64,000 bases of DNA from Rhodococcus sp. OK519 (lineage in GTDB: Bacteria > Actinomycetota > Actinomycetes > Mycobacteriales > Mycobacteriaceae): NCBI RefSeq assembly GCF_003051005.1, contig NZ_QAOW01000002.1, positions 310,001-374,000 of the forward strand. Reading direction: 5' to 3'. Under the pieces are notes generated by a model that saw only the letters and a program-made list of their open reading frames with translations, did no database searches and was not told the DNA's origin. Below, in pieces: positions 21,359-30,247 of this stretch (positions are counted from its first letter, which is position 1; each line of letters begins with the position of its first letter). The position numbers and the translations under genes are program-made.

Positions 21359-21378
21359 GTCGATAGAGTAGGCGCACC

Positions 21379-22968
21379 ATGACTGTGCCTTCCTCGCCCG
21401 ACCAGATGCCGGCCCCGACGGCCCGGCCCCCGTTCTATCTGACGACCGCGATCGCGTACCCGAACGGCGTCCCGCACATCGGGCACGCCTACGAGTACAT
21501 CTCGTCGGATGCGATCGCGCGCTTCAAGCGACTCGACGGCTTCGACGTGTTCTTCATGACCGGCACCGACGAGCACGGCCTGAAGATGCAGCAGACTGCG
21601 GCCAAGGAAGGCATCGACGTCCGCGACCTCGCGACGCGCAACTCGGACGTGTTCCAGGCGATGGACAAGGTCCTGAACATCTCGTACGACCGGTTCATCC
21701 GGACCACGGACGCCGATCATCTCGAAGCCAGCAAGGCGATCTGGGAGCGGATGGTCGCGTCCGGCGACATCTACCTCGACACCTACTCGGGCTGGTACTC
21801 GGTCCGCGACGAGGCATTCCACGCCGAGGACGAGACGACGGTCCTCGAGGACGGCACCCGCATCGCCACCGAGACCGGCACGCCGGTCGAGTGGACCGAG
21901 GAGTCCAACTACACGTTCCGGCTGTCGAAGTATCAGGACCGCCTGCTCGCGCTGTACGAGGAGAACCCGGACTTCATCGCGCCGTCCACGCGCCGCAACG
22001 AGATCCTGAGCTTCGTCAAGAGTGGACTCAAGGATCTCTCGATCTCGCGCACGACGTTCGACTGGGGCGTTCCGGTTCCCGGCGATCCCGCGCACGTCAT
22101 GTACGTGTGGGTGGACGCGCTCACCAACTACCTCACCGGTGTCGGATTCCCGAACACCGATTCGGACGAGTTCAAGCGGTACTGGCCGGCGAACCTGCAC
22201 ATCATCGGCAAGGACATCACGCGGTTCCACACCGTGTACTGGCCGGCCTTCCTGATGTCCGCGGGAGTGGAACTGCCCAAGCGCGTCTTCGTGCACGGCT
22301 TCCTCTACAACAAGGGCGAGAAGATGTCGAAGTCGGTCGGCAACGTCGTCGACCCGCTCGAGATGGTGGAGCAGTACGGCCTCGACGCCGTCCGCTTCTT
22401 CCTGCTCCGCGAGATCTCGTACGGCCAGGACGGCAGCTACAGCCACGACGCGATCGTCACCCGCATGAACACCGACCTGGCGAACGAGCTGGGCAACCTG
22501 GCGCAGCGGTCGCTGTCGATGGTCGCGAAGAACTGCGACGCCCAGGTTCCGACTCCGGGCGAACTCACCGACGACGACCGGGCCCTGCTGGCGCAGGCCG
22601 ACGCACTGCTCGAGAAGGTGCGTGCCGAGTACGACGTGCAGGCGCTGCACCTCGCACTCGAGTCGCTCTGGCACGTCCTCGGCGAGACCAACCGGTACTT
22701 CTCGCAGCAGGAGCCGTGGGTACTGCGCAAGACCGACCCGGCGCGCATGGCGACGGTCCTGTACGTCACCCTCGAGGTCGTGCGCATCGTCGGCGTCCTC
22801 GTCCAGCCGGTGATGCCGGACTCGGCCGAGAAGATCCTCGACCTGCTCGGCCAGACCCCGGAGGCCCGCACCTTCGCGGACCTCGAGACGCGCATCGTCG
22901 CAGGTACGCCGCTGCCGAAGCCGGTCGGCGTGTTCCCGCGGTACGTCGAGGAGACCACCGAGGAGTAG
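21379..22968 (+). CDS. metG: methionyl-tRNA synthetase
   Basis: A 529-residue class I aminoacyl-tRNA synthetase. The HIGH signature is HIGH at residues 33-36 ([14 protein letters not shown]) and KMSKS is at about 315-319. The connective peptide reads [14 protein letters not shown], where Zn-type enzymes have paired cysteines. This is therefore the zinc-free subtype found in mycobacteria, and there is no C-terminal tRNA-binding domain. Full length. ATG at 21379. It is divergent from tatD and followed after 65 bp by a DUF2786 gene in the same orientation. Confidence 0.97.
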   Translation: MTVPSSPDQMPAPTARPPFYLTTAIAYPNGVPHIGHAYEYISSDAIARFKRLDGFDVFFMTGTDEHGLKMQQTAAKEGIDVRDLATRNSDVFQAMDKVLNISYDRFIRTTDADHLEASKAIWERMVASGDIYLDTYSGWYSVRDEAFHAEDETTVLEDGTRIATETGTPVEWTEESNYTFRLSKYQDRLLALYEENPDFIAPSTRRNEILSFVKSGLKDLSISRTTFDWGVPVPGDPAHVMYVWVDALTNYLTGVGFPNTDSDEFKRYWPANLHIIGKDITRFHTVYWPAFLMSAGVELPKRVFVHGFLYNKGEKMSKSVGNVVDPLEMVEQYGLDAVRFFLLREISYGQDGSYSHDAIVTRMNTDLANELGNLAQRSLSMVAKNCDAQVPTPGELTDDDRALLAQADALLEKVRAEYDVQALHLALESLWHVLGETNRYFSQQEPWVLRKTDPARMATVLYVTLEVVRIVGVLVQPVMPDSAEKILDLLGQTPEARTFADLETRIVAGTPLPKPVGVFPRYVEETTEE

Positions 22969-23033
22969 CCGCTCGCCGACAGCCGGTGGCCGCTCGACGA
23001 AAGTTGTCGGCCCCCTGATGCACACTGTCGGCC

Positions 23034-24314
23034 ATGGGGAGCAATAGAACATACATTCGAGAAAACTTGGCAGGCTCGACGTCCGAGGACTTCGACGAGG
23101 TCGAGGACGGGTCGATTGCAGACCCGTTCGACTACGACATGTTCGACGATTTCGAGCGGTTCGAGTGCCCACCACCACGGGAGCGTTCCATCACCGGCCT
23201 ACTGATCGCCCTCACGGACGCCTACGAGCGTGGGTGGCAGCCGGCCGACGTCATGCATGTGACGCGGCGCGCTCTCGGGGCGGACTCGACGGCGGTCACC
23301 GCCGCCACTCTGCTGTATCACTACCGGGTGACCGGCGCCGCGGAGCGGGCGCCGCTCACCTGGGTCACCCAGTTCGACCAGATCGTGGAGCGGGAGTCCG
23401 CTGCCGCGCAGTTCGCGACGTCCCTCCCGGATGCCTGCGACAGTGCCGCGTTCGGGGCCGCGCTGGACGCATCCGGGTGGCATCTCGGCGAGAACGAGTC
23501 CACCGCAATGACGCTGCTGTGGCTCGAACTGCCCCGGGTCACCGAGCTGTGCGCACCGCCGTCGACGTGGCCGCGGATCCGGCTCGAGTCCGCTCCGACG
23601 GACACCGACGAGACCGCAGACCCCAAGGTACTCAACAAGATTCGCGGCCTGCTGGCCAAGGCGGAGGCAACCGAGTTCGTCGAGGAGGCCGAGACCTTCA
23701 CGGCCAAGGCGCAGGAACTCATGACGCGGTACGCGATCAGCGCCGCCCTGCTGCATGCGGCCGATCGAAGTTCCCCCACTGTCCGCAGTAGGCGCATTCA
23801 CCTCGACAATCCGTACGTCAAGGAGAAGGTGCACCTGCTCACCGCGATCGGCGACGCCAACCGAGTGCGCACGGTGTGGTTCGACCGGTTCGGCATTGCG
23901 ACAGTCGTCGGCAGTCCTGTCGACCTCGACCAGGTGGACCTGCTGTTCACATCGCTGCTGATCCAGGCCACCCGAGCGATGCAGGAATCCTCACCGAGCG
24001 CGAAGCGGGGGGCACGCACCACCTCGTTCCGTAAGGCGTTCCTGTTCGGTTTCGCGGTCCGCATCGGGCAGCGCCTGAAGGAGGCCGGCAACCGCGCCAC
24101 CACGCAGGTAGCGGCAGAGTCGGATGTGCCGGTGGAGGAACTGCTGCCCGTCCTCGCGGCGCGGTCCGCAGCCGTCGACGCCGAGTTCGATCGACTGTTC
24201 CCCCAGACCAAGGCGTCACGGAGCAGGTCGGTGGACGCAAACGGGTGGTACGCGGGACAGTCCGCGGCGGACGACGCCTCCCTGGACCCGAGCAGTCGGG
24301 CCCTCCGGCGATGA
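23034..24314 (+). CDS. DUF2786 domain protein
   Basis: A 426-residue protein. The central motif KIRGLLAKAEATEFVEEAE continuing to a QELMTRYAIS stretch (about residues 203-238) is the DUF2786 signature. The C-terminal half (RIHLDNPYVKEKVHLL to SFRKAFLFGFA) matches the domain normally found behind it. The N-terminal 45 residues are strongly acidic. The family occurs in bacteria and phages and has no established activity. ATG at 23034 lacks a good ribosome site; a later in-frame ATG near 23148 is possible. A SOS-box-like sequence overlaps codons 5-9. Confidence 0.8.
   Translation: MGSNRTYIRENLAGSTSEDFDEVEDGSIADPFDYDMFDDFERFECPPPRERSITGLLIALTDAYERGWQPADVMHVTRRALGADSTAVTAATLLYHYRVTGAAERAPLTWVTQFDQIVERESAAAQFATSLPDACDSAAFGAALDASGWHLGENESTAMTLLWLELPRVTELCAPPSTWPRIRLESAPTDTDETADPKVLNKIRGLLAKAEATEFVEEAETFTAKAQELMTRYAISAALLHAADRSSPTVRSRRIHLDNPYVKEKVHLLTAIGDANRVRTVWFDRFGIATVVGSPVDLDQVDLLFTSLLIQATRAMQESSPSAKRGARTTSFRKAFLFGFAVRIGQRLKEAGNRATTQVAAESDVPVEELLPVLAARSAAVDAEFDRLFPQTKASRSRSVDANGWYAGQSAADDASLDPSSRALRR
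23045..23060. promoter_or_regulatory. SOS (LexA) box-like sequence at the start of the DUF2786 gene
   Basis: TAGAACATACATTCGA differs from the actinobacterial consensus TCGAACATATGTTCGA at three positions. It lies inside the predicted coding start, so it would act as a downstream operator unless translation begins later. Confidence 0.35.
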
Positions 24315-24405
24315 CGCTTCGCGGACCCCGGATCGGCTGCCACGCCGACCGGGGTCACCGCGATCCGATGTCGTCGGCGGCCGAACCGCATGGAAGGCTG
24401 AACAA

Positions 24406-25701
24406 ATGCGATCGGAGCGACTCGGAGATGGCGGCACGGCCGCCGATGTGCTCCGCGCACTGGCTCGGCGGGCTCGCTCGAGGCAACTCGCACCACCGGC
24501 CGGCCTGATCGGCAACTGGTTCGACGCCGCCGCCGTCCTGGCACCGAGCGTGCGCGCCGAACCGCACGACGCGCGCGGTGCGTTCGCAGTTCCGACCGGC
24601 GGTGCGACCGTCTCCCCCGACGGCACCGGCCCGATCATCGGCGGCGGGTGGATCGGCTACCGCGGCTACCCGGACCGGTCGGGCAGCCTGCCCGAGGCGG
24701 CCGGTGGCTGGACCGACCATGTGCTGCGACTGGACACCTCGGGGTGCTGGTGGTTCGAGAGCCTCCTCGACGAGCCGTGCCCCGCCGACCTCGCCCACGC
24801 GGTGCGCCGACCCGACACCACCCCGCAGTCCTGGCACATCGACTGGACCACGCCGGACCGGCACGCGCACCGGCGAGGTGTCGAGGACTGCCTCGACGCC
24901 ATCGCACGCGGCGACGTCTACCAGGCGTGCGTGTGTGCCCGCTTCCACGGCACCAGTTCGGGCAGCCCCGTCGACTTCTTCACCGACGCCGTCGACCGGA
25001 CCCGGCCCGGCCGTGCGGCATTCGTGCAGGGAGCGTGGGGGGCGGTCGCATCGCTCTCGCCCGAACTGTTCCTGTCCCGCCGCGGCGGCGCCGTGACGTC
25101 GAGCCCCATCAAGGGAACCCTCCCGCTCTCCGAAGACCCTGAGCGCCTGCGCAACTCGGTCAAGGATGTCGCGGAGAACGTGATGATCGTCGACCTCGTC
25201 CGCAACGACCTGGGCCGCGTGGCCGACGCGGGTTCGGTCAAGGTGACCGACCTGTTGCGGGTCAAGCCCGCCCCGGGTGTGTGGCACCTGGTGTCGACCG
25301 TGACCGCCGAGGTGTCGGACCGGGTGAGCGCCGCGGACCTGCTCGATGCCGCCTTCCCACCCGCGTCCGTGACCGGGTGCCCAAAGCACTCCGCCCGGCA
25401 ACTGCTCCGCTCCTGGGAACCGGAGGCGCGCGGCGTCTACTGCGGTGCCGTCGGAATGCACAGCCCCCTTGCCGGACTCGAACTGAACGTCGCGATCCGG
25501 ACCGTCGAGTTCGATGCGTCGGGCCGGGTCGGTCTCGGCGTCGGCGGCGGAATCACCATCGACTCCGACCCCGACGCCGAATGGCAGGAGTGCCTGGACA
25601 AGGCGTCGAGCATCGTCACGCTCACGGCGTCTCGCACGCCCCGCGACCCGACTCCGGCATCTCGAAATGCGCCGGCCGGTCCTGTGTCAGTTCTGAGGTA
25701 G
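24406..25701 (+). CDS. pabB: aminodeoxychorismate synthase component I
   Basis: A 431-residue chorismate-utilising enzyme converting chorismate to 4-amino-4-deoxychorismate for folate. The C-terminal domain shows IARGDVYQACVCARF, SPELFLSR, SSPIKGTLP, ENVMIVDLVRNDLGRVADAGSV and GCPKHSARQLL, all family motifs; the N-terminal TrpE_N-like region is short. ATG at 24406 with GGAAGG upstream. The final ~30 residues extend beyond the usual end, and the 3' 80 nt overlap the convergent STAND gene. PabB rather than TrpE or a salicylate/isochorismate synthase is favoured by the PIKGT motif and by its remembered place next to metG in mycobacteria. Confidence 0.9.
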   Translation: MRSERLGDGGTAADVLRALARRARSRQLAPPAGLIGNWFDAAAVLAPSVRAEPHDARGAFAVPTGGATVSPDGTGPIIGGGWIGYRGYPDRSGSLPEAAGGWTDHVLRLDTSGCWWFESLLDEPCPADLAHAVRRPDTTPQSWHIDWTTPDRHAHRRGVEDCLDAIARGDVYQACVCARFHGTSSGSPVDFFTDAVDRTRPGRAAFVQGAWGAVASLSPELFLSRRGGAVTSSPIKGTLPLSEDPERLRNSVKDVAENVMIVDLVRNDLGRVADAGSVKVTDLLRVKPAPGVWHLVSTVTAEVSDRVSAADLLDAAFPPASVTGCPKHSARQLLRSWEPEARGVYCGAVGMHSPLAGLELNVAIRTVEFDASGRVGLGVGGGITIDSDPDAEWQECLDKASSIVTLTASRTPRDPTPASRNAPAGPVSVLR

Positions 25702-28700
25702 ACGCGCAGATCCGCTCGGTGATCGGGTCCTCGTCGAGCCGCCACGTTCGCAGCACGCCGTCGCCGCCACCGGCGATCACCGTGTCGGTGCGCGGCAGGA
25801 ACGCAACCTGCCACCGGCCGGTCCCGATCGTCGTGAGCGCACCGCCCACCTCCTCGGATTCGCCCACGCCGTCGATGTTCCACAGGCGCACCGAACCATC
25901 GTCGCTGCCGCTGACCACGTGACTGCCGTCGCGGCCGAACGCGACGCTGTACACCGTGCCGGTGTGCCCGCGCAGCGGCACCGGACGCGGCGTGAACCCA
26001 CCGTCGGCGTCCCGGTCCCACAGCAGCAGGGTGTGGTCGTCGCTGGCGGTCACGAGCGTGTCGCCGTCAGGGCCGAACGAAACCGCGTTGACCCCTCCGT
26101 CGTGGCCACCCTCGCGAATCGGGAGCGGCGCCGCAGCCGACCGAGTCGAGACGTCCCACGCGTAGATGTCGCCGTCCGCACTCGCCGCCACGAGGACGTC
26201 ACCGGCGGAACCGAACGCGACACTCCGCACCAGATTCCGGGGCCCGGTGAGCCGGTCACCCAGCCGAACGGGATGTCCGGGATCCTGCACGTCCCACAGT
26301 GCGACGCTGAAATCGTCGTCGCCGATCGCGAGGGTCCGGCCGTCCGGGCTGAACGCCATCTCCCACGTGAAACGTGTGGCCGTCACGATCGGCGGCCCCA
26401 GCGGCAGCGGACGCGCCGGATCCGAGACGTCCCACAGTTGGACGTGTCCGCCCGACGTCTGAGTGGTCGCCAGGACCTGGCCGTCCGGCGAGAGTTCGGC
26501 GACGTTGGCGCCGCCCAGCGGCCGCGGCAGGTCGATCGTCCCGACCCGGTCCATTCCGCCGCCCGCCGACACCGCCCACAGCCGCACCTGCGAGTCGTAC
26601 CCTGCCGTCACCACCCGCGATCCGTCCCGGTTCATCGACGGCAGTGTCATCGACGAGTCCGACACCGGCACCGTGCCGGTCGGCAGCGTCCAGATGCGCA
26701 CGATCGAGTCCTGACCGCCCGTGACGATCGTCGTGCCGTCCGGCGAGATGGCGAGCGCGGGAACGCCACCGCCGTTGCCGCTGAGTGCCGGCCGGAGTTC
26801 GTGCACGGCGCGCGTCACGGGATCGACCGACCACAGTTTCGCGGTGCCGTCCCACGACGCGCTCGCCAACGTCGCGCCGTCCGCGAACGCGACGGTCCAG
26901 ATTCCACCCGTGTGCGCCTGCACGGGGGCGCCGACCTGACGGATGTTGCCGGGATCGGTGGCGTCGAAGAACCGGATCATGCCGTCGTCGCTGCTCGCGG
27001 CGAGGGTCGTGCCGTCGGGGCTGAACGACACCGAGTGCGCGACGTCGTCGAATCCGGTCAGGTCCCGTCCCAGCTGAACCGGGCGCGCCGGATCCGCGAT
27101 GTCCCACACACGCACGGTGCGATCGTCGCTCGACGTCGCCAGCACCGTCCCGCCGCGGAACGACACCGTGCGCACCGCGCCGGAATGCGCGCGCACCGTC
27201 GACGCCGGGAACTCCCCGGAGTCGGGTCGCGTGGTGTCGAACAGCGTGACGGTGCCGTCGTCGTGCGGCACCGCCAGCGACCGGCCGTCGGGGCTGAACC
27301 GCACGTTGTGGATCGGGCCGGGCGCATTCCGCAGACCCGACATCAGCGCTCGCGGTGCGGATAGGTCGCTGACATCCCAGATCCACATGGTGCCGTCGCC
27401 GCCGCCCGCCGCGAGCAGTCGCCCGTCCGGACTGAACGACACCGACGCCATGTACTGGTCGGGTCCGGTCAGTTCGTCACCGATCTGGACGGGCTCGGAC
27501 CGGTCACTCAGATCCCACAGCCGCACCGACCTGTCGTCGCTGGCGGTGGCCAGCGTCCTACCGTCGACCGACAGCGCGACGCCGTAGACGGGGCCGGTGT
27601 GACCGGTCAGGCTCCGCGAGATCGGCGTGTTCTCGGTGGCGACCAGTCGGGTGAACGCGTCGTCGCTGCCGGGCCGCATCCGCCACGCGGCGAGCGACAG
27701 CTGAGCCGACGTCGTCGGATCGCTCTCACGCAAGGCGTCGGCGAGCGCCACCACCTGCTGGAACTGGGCAGCGCTGCGTTCGTCCTCGGCCCGCGACTTG
27801 GCGGCCAACGCCATCGCACCCATCGCGACCGCAACGACGGTCGACAGCGCCAGCGCCGTCATGATGGTGCGCTTGCGCCACATCTGGCGCCGCACCTGCC
27901 GCACCGACGCTTCGAGGAAGTCCGCAGCCGCCGGGGTCAGGGATGCCGCGACTGCCTCGACGCCGGCCCTGCCCGCGTCGGATCCGTGATCGGCCTGCCT
28001 TTCGGCGTGCTCGGTCAGCAGGTCGAGCCTGCCCCGGTGATAGAGCAGGCTGTGGTTGCGCTCGGCGTCGTCCCAGTGCACCGCGTCGGTCTCGATCTGC
28101 TGACGCAGCGCGGAATAGGAGCGGTCCTCCTGGATCCATGTCTTCAGCCGCGGCCAGGTGTCGATGACCGCGTCGTGGATCAGCTCGACGGATTCACCGT
28201 CGGCGACGAGCACCCGGGCATTGACGAAGTGGTCGACGACGCGCCTGCCCTCACCGGTGTCGGCGCCCTCGAGGGCGACCAGTTGCGGAAGCGTCCTGCG
28301 GATCTTCACGTCGGTGCCGGTGCTGGTGACGTAGACGAGGTGCACGAGCATGGCGCGAGCCAGTACGCGGCCACGTTCGTCGAGTTCCTCCCACGCGCGC
28401 TCCGCGGCTGCGGCGATGGATCCGCGTACGCCCCCGGTGGCCCGGTAGTTCGCGATCGTGAGCTGGCCGCCGCGCCGCCGTTCCCACATGGTGTCGAGTA
28501 GGTGCGAGACCAACGGCAGCACGGTGTCGCTGCCCTCTCCGGCGGTGAGCACCCCGAGATCGTTGAGGATCAGGTCGACCAGCCCCGGCTCGAGCTTGAG
28601 GCCGATCATGCGGGCGGGTTTGGTGATCACCTCGACCACGTCCTCCCGCATGAGCGGTGACACGGTCTTGCTGCGCTGTTCGAGCGCCCGGGCGAGCACG

Positions 28701-29716
28701 GGGTGGGTGAGCGCCTGCGGATAGAAGTCCGACCGCATGGTCGCGACCACCGAGACGGCCTCGGGCATCGTGCCGTCGACCGGTGTGGTCGCGACCGACT
28801 CGAGCACGGCCAGGAACGCCGTTCGCTCACCGGCATCGGAGCACTGGGAGAACAGTTCCTCGATCTGGTCCACCACGATCAGGAGGTGATGGGCGCCGAG
28901 CCGTTCCGCGGCCCGGGCCAGGTCGTCGTGGAGTTGTCCCGCAGTCGGGGCCGCGTGGGACAACTCGGCGTGGGACAACTCCGAGTGGGACAACTCCGCG
29001 TGGGACAACTCCGGGAGCACGGCTCGCAGCGATGCGAGCGGATGAGCGCCCGGCACCAGGACGACCGAGACGAATCCGCTGCGGTCGGCGCCGCGGTCGA
29101 GGGTGCGCAACTGCGGGATCAGACCGGCCTGCACGAGCGACGACTTGCCGACGCCCGAGGCCCCGGTGACGATCACGATGCCCTTGCCCTGCGCGGCTTC
29201 GACCGCCGCGACCAGTCCGTCGACGCTGTGACTGCGGCCGAAGAAGAGTCGCTCGTCCTTCTCCCGGTACGGGGCCAGCCCGCGGTAGGGGCGCATCCCG
29301 GCCGGCAGTAGCGGCGGCGCCGCCTCGCCGGCTCCCGAGACCGTCGGCCTCGTGGCCGGGACCGAGCTGGCGTTCTGCCACCACGTCTGCCACTGCCGCA
29401 TCGAGAACAGGCCGTCGGTCGGGGGCGGACCCTCGTGGAGCGCGCGAGCCATCCGGATGAGGACGGCCAGAACCGGACGAACCGACTCGAACGTGGCCGG
29501 CATCCGCTTGCCCGAGCGCCAGTCGCTGATCCGCTGCACCGACGCCGGCTTCTCGCCGCCGACCGATCGGCCGAGGGTGGCGGCCTCGGTGACAACCTTC
29601 TTGAGTGGGGGCCCGCCGGCGGTGGCGAACAGCAGGCGCATCTGGTCGGCGAAGAAGAGCCGCGCCTGCGCGCCCGAGCGGTCCGCGTCGCGTTGAACCT
29701 CGTTGTCCGCCGTCAT
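25622..29716 (-). CDS. HTH-STAND NTPase-WD40 membrane protein (nSTAND1 type)
   Basis: A 1364-residue protein. Residues 1-115 resemble the degenerate XRE-like helix-turn-helix head of actinobacterial STAND proteins (RISDWRSGKRMPATFESVRPV). The NTPase domain begins at FFGRSHSVDGLV (about 158), with Walker A GASGVGKSS at about 185-193 and Walker B LLIVVDQIEELF at about 278-289. One hydrophobic segment lies at about 617-639. The rest (about 703-1330) is WD40 repeats; I count 14, matching two seven-bladed propellers. STAND-WD40 proteins are sensor switches in signalling or conflict systems; no effector domain is visible. Start ATG at 29716; upstream in-frame sequence is noncoding. It overlaps pabB by 80 nt and is divergent from a small peptide gene. 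Confidence 0.88.
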   Translation of the reverse strand: MTADNEVQRDADRSGAQARLFFADQMRLLFATAGGPPLKKVVTEAATLGRSVGGEKPASVQRISDWRSGKRMPATFESVRPVLAVLIRMARALHEGPPPTDGLFSMRQWQTWWQNASSVPATRPTVSGAGEAAPPLLPAGMRPYRGLAPYREKDERLFFGRSHSVDGLVAAVEAAQGKGIVIVTGASGVGKSSLVQAGLIPQLRTLDRGADRSGFVSVVLVPGAHPLASLRAVLPELSHAELSHSELSHAELSHAAPTAGQLHDDLARAAERLGAHHLLIVVDQIEELFSQCSDAGERTAFLAVLESVATTPVDGTMPEAVSVVATMRSDFYPQALTHPVLARALEQRSKTVSPLMREDVVEVITKPARMIGLKLEPGLVDLILNDLGVLTAGEGSDTVLPLVSHLLDTMWERRRGGQLTIANYRATGGVRGSIAAAAERAWEELDERGRVLARAMLVHLVYVTSTGTDVKIRRTLPQLVALEGADTGEGRRVVDHFVNARVLVADGESVELIHDAVIDTWPRLKTWIQEDRSYSALRQQIETDAVHWDDAERNHSLLYHRGRLDLLTEHAERQADHGSDAGRAGVEAVAASLTPAAADFLEASVRQVRRQMWRKRTIMTALALSTVVAVAMGAMALAAKSRAEDERSAAQFQQVVALADALRESDPTTSAQLSLAAWRMRPGSDDAFTRLVATENTPISRSLTGHTGPVYGVALSVDGRTLATASDDRSVRLWDLSDRSEPVQIGDELTGPDQYMASVSFSPDGRLLAAGGGDGTMWIWDVSDLSAPRALMSGLRNAPGPIHNVRFSPDGRSLAVPHDDGTVTLFDTTRPDSGEFPASTVRAHSGAVRTVSFRGGTVLATSSDDRTVRVWDIADPARPVQLGRDLTGFDDVAHSVSFSPDGTTLAASSDDGMIRFFDATDPGNIRQVGAPVQAHTGGIWTVAFADGATLASASWDGTAKLWSVDPVTRAVHELRPALSGNGGGVPALAISPDGTTIVTGGQDSIVRIWTLPTGTVPVSDSSMTLPSMNRDGSRVVTAGYDSQVRLWAVSAGGGMDRVGTIDLPRPLGGANVAELSPDGQVLATTQTSGGHVQLWDVSDPARPLPLGPPIVTATRFTWEMAFSPDGRTLAIGDDDFSVALWDVQDPGHPVRLGDRLTGPRNLVRSVAFGSAGDVLVAASADGDIYAWDVSTRSAAAPLPIREGGHDGGVNAVSFGPDGDTLVTASDDHTLLLWDRDADGGFTPRPVPLRGHTGTVYSVAFGRDGSHVVSGSDDGSVRLWNIDGVGESEEVGGALTTIGTGRWQVAFLPRTDTVIAGGGDGVLRTWRLDEDPITERICASTSELTQDRPAHFEMPESGRGACETP
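28955..29014 (-). repeat. four tandem 15-bp repeats within the STAND gene
   Basis: GTGGGACAACTCNGN occurs four times in tandem. On the coding strand it encodes ELSH(A/S) four times at about residues 236-255, in the NTPase domain between Walker A and Walker B. Length variation here would keep the frame. Confidence 0.9.
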
Positions 29717-30009
29717 CCCGATGGTCGCCCTTTCCCTGGTCACCGACCCCCGAAAATCCGTCGGGTCGGTTCGTTTCCCCGTTCCGCAGGCCCTGCGGAT
29801 TCCGCTGCGGAATAATTCCTCACCACCTGCGAACAGGGATGATAGCCCGTATTGCGAACCATCCAGTTCGTCCATTCCGTCGAATGGGGCAAAGTTGACG
29901 TCGACACACAAGGGCCCTGCGCCAGCGGCGCTGTAACCGGTTGGGGTTGGAGAAATCCACTGAGGGGTAGTCCCTGCCGGATACAGCGTCCACGGAGGAG
30001 GAACTCGGA

Positions 30010-30183
30010 ATGATCGCGAAGGCGGCCAGGCTGACGGCGAGAACATCGCCGACCGTCGGGGCAGTTCTGGTCATCGCCGCGACCGTGGGCCTGATGGTGC
30101 TGTTGGGTGCGGCCCCCGCCGATGCGGCCGCTGCCACGGTGGGTGGCGCTCCGGTTTCGACCGGAGCGTCCACCCCCTGGTAG
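30010..30183 (+). CDS. small secreted or membrane peptide (57 aa)
   Basis: A 57-codon frame with an excellent ribosome-binding site, GGAGGAGG at 29994-30001, 8 nt before ATG. The peptide has a basic start (MIAKAARLTART), a hydrophobic stretch (about residues 16-34) and an APADA/AA signal-peptidase-like site. This would release a mature tail of about 18-20 residues ending GASTPW. No family is recognised. It is divergent from the STAND-WD40 gene with 293 bp between starts. A perfect hairpin lies within its last codons (30147-30168). Confidence 0.6.
   Translation: MIAKAARLTARTSPTVGAVLVIAATVGLMVLLGAAPADAAAATVGGAPVSTGASTPW
30147..30168. repeat. hairpin at the 3' end of the small peptide gene
   Basis: CGCTCCGG, a TTTCGA loop, then CCGGAGCG, extended by GGTGG/CCACC with one bulged T. 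It falls within codons about 46-53 of the peptide. It may be an intragenic terminator, or a reason to doubt the reading frame. Confidence 0.6.
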
Positions 30184-30247
30184 TCGCTCGACGGGGGTCG
30201 GCGGGGAATGCGTCCTGGAGACTCGGGCGCCGGTGGCCGGCGCGCGG

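Noticed and set aside
25919-27364. A plus-strand frame opposite the WD40 repeats
   Set aside because: It mirrors the repetitive WD40 coding sequence and has no ribosome site or domain signature.
28955-29014. CRISPR array from short repeats
   Set aside because: Units are 13-22 bp, contiguous or nearly so, with no spacers of regular length and no cas genes; the same applies to the repeats at 15307, 19413 and 46607.
29717-30046. An N-terminal extension of about 110 residues for the STAND protein
   Set aside because: It has no family similarity, is rich in Pro/Trp/Gly shadow-type composition, and overlaps the divergent peptide gene; ATG at 29716 fits the domain start.
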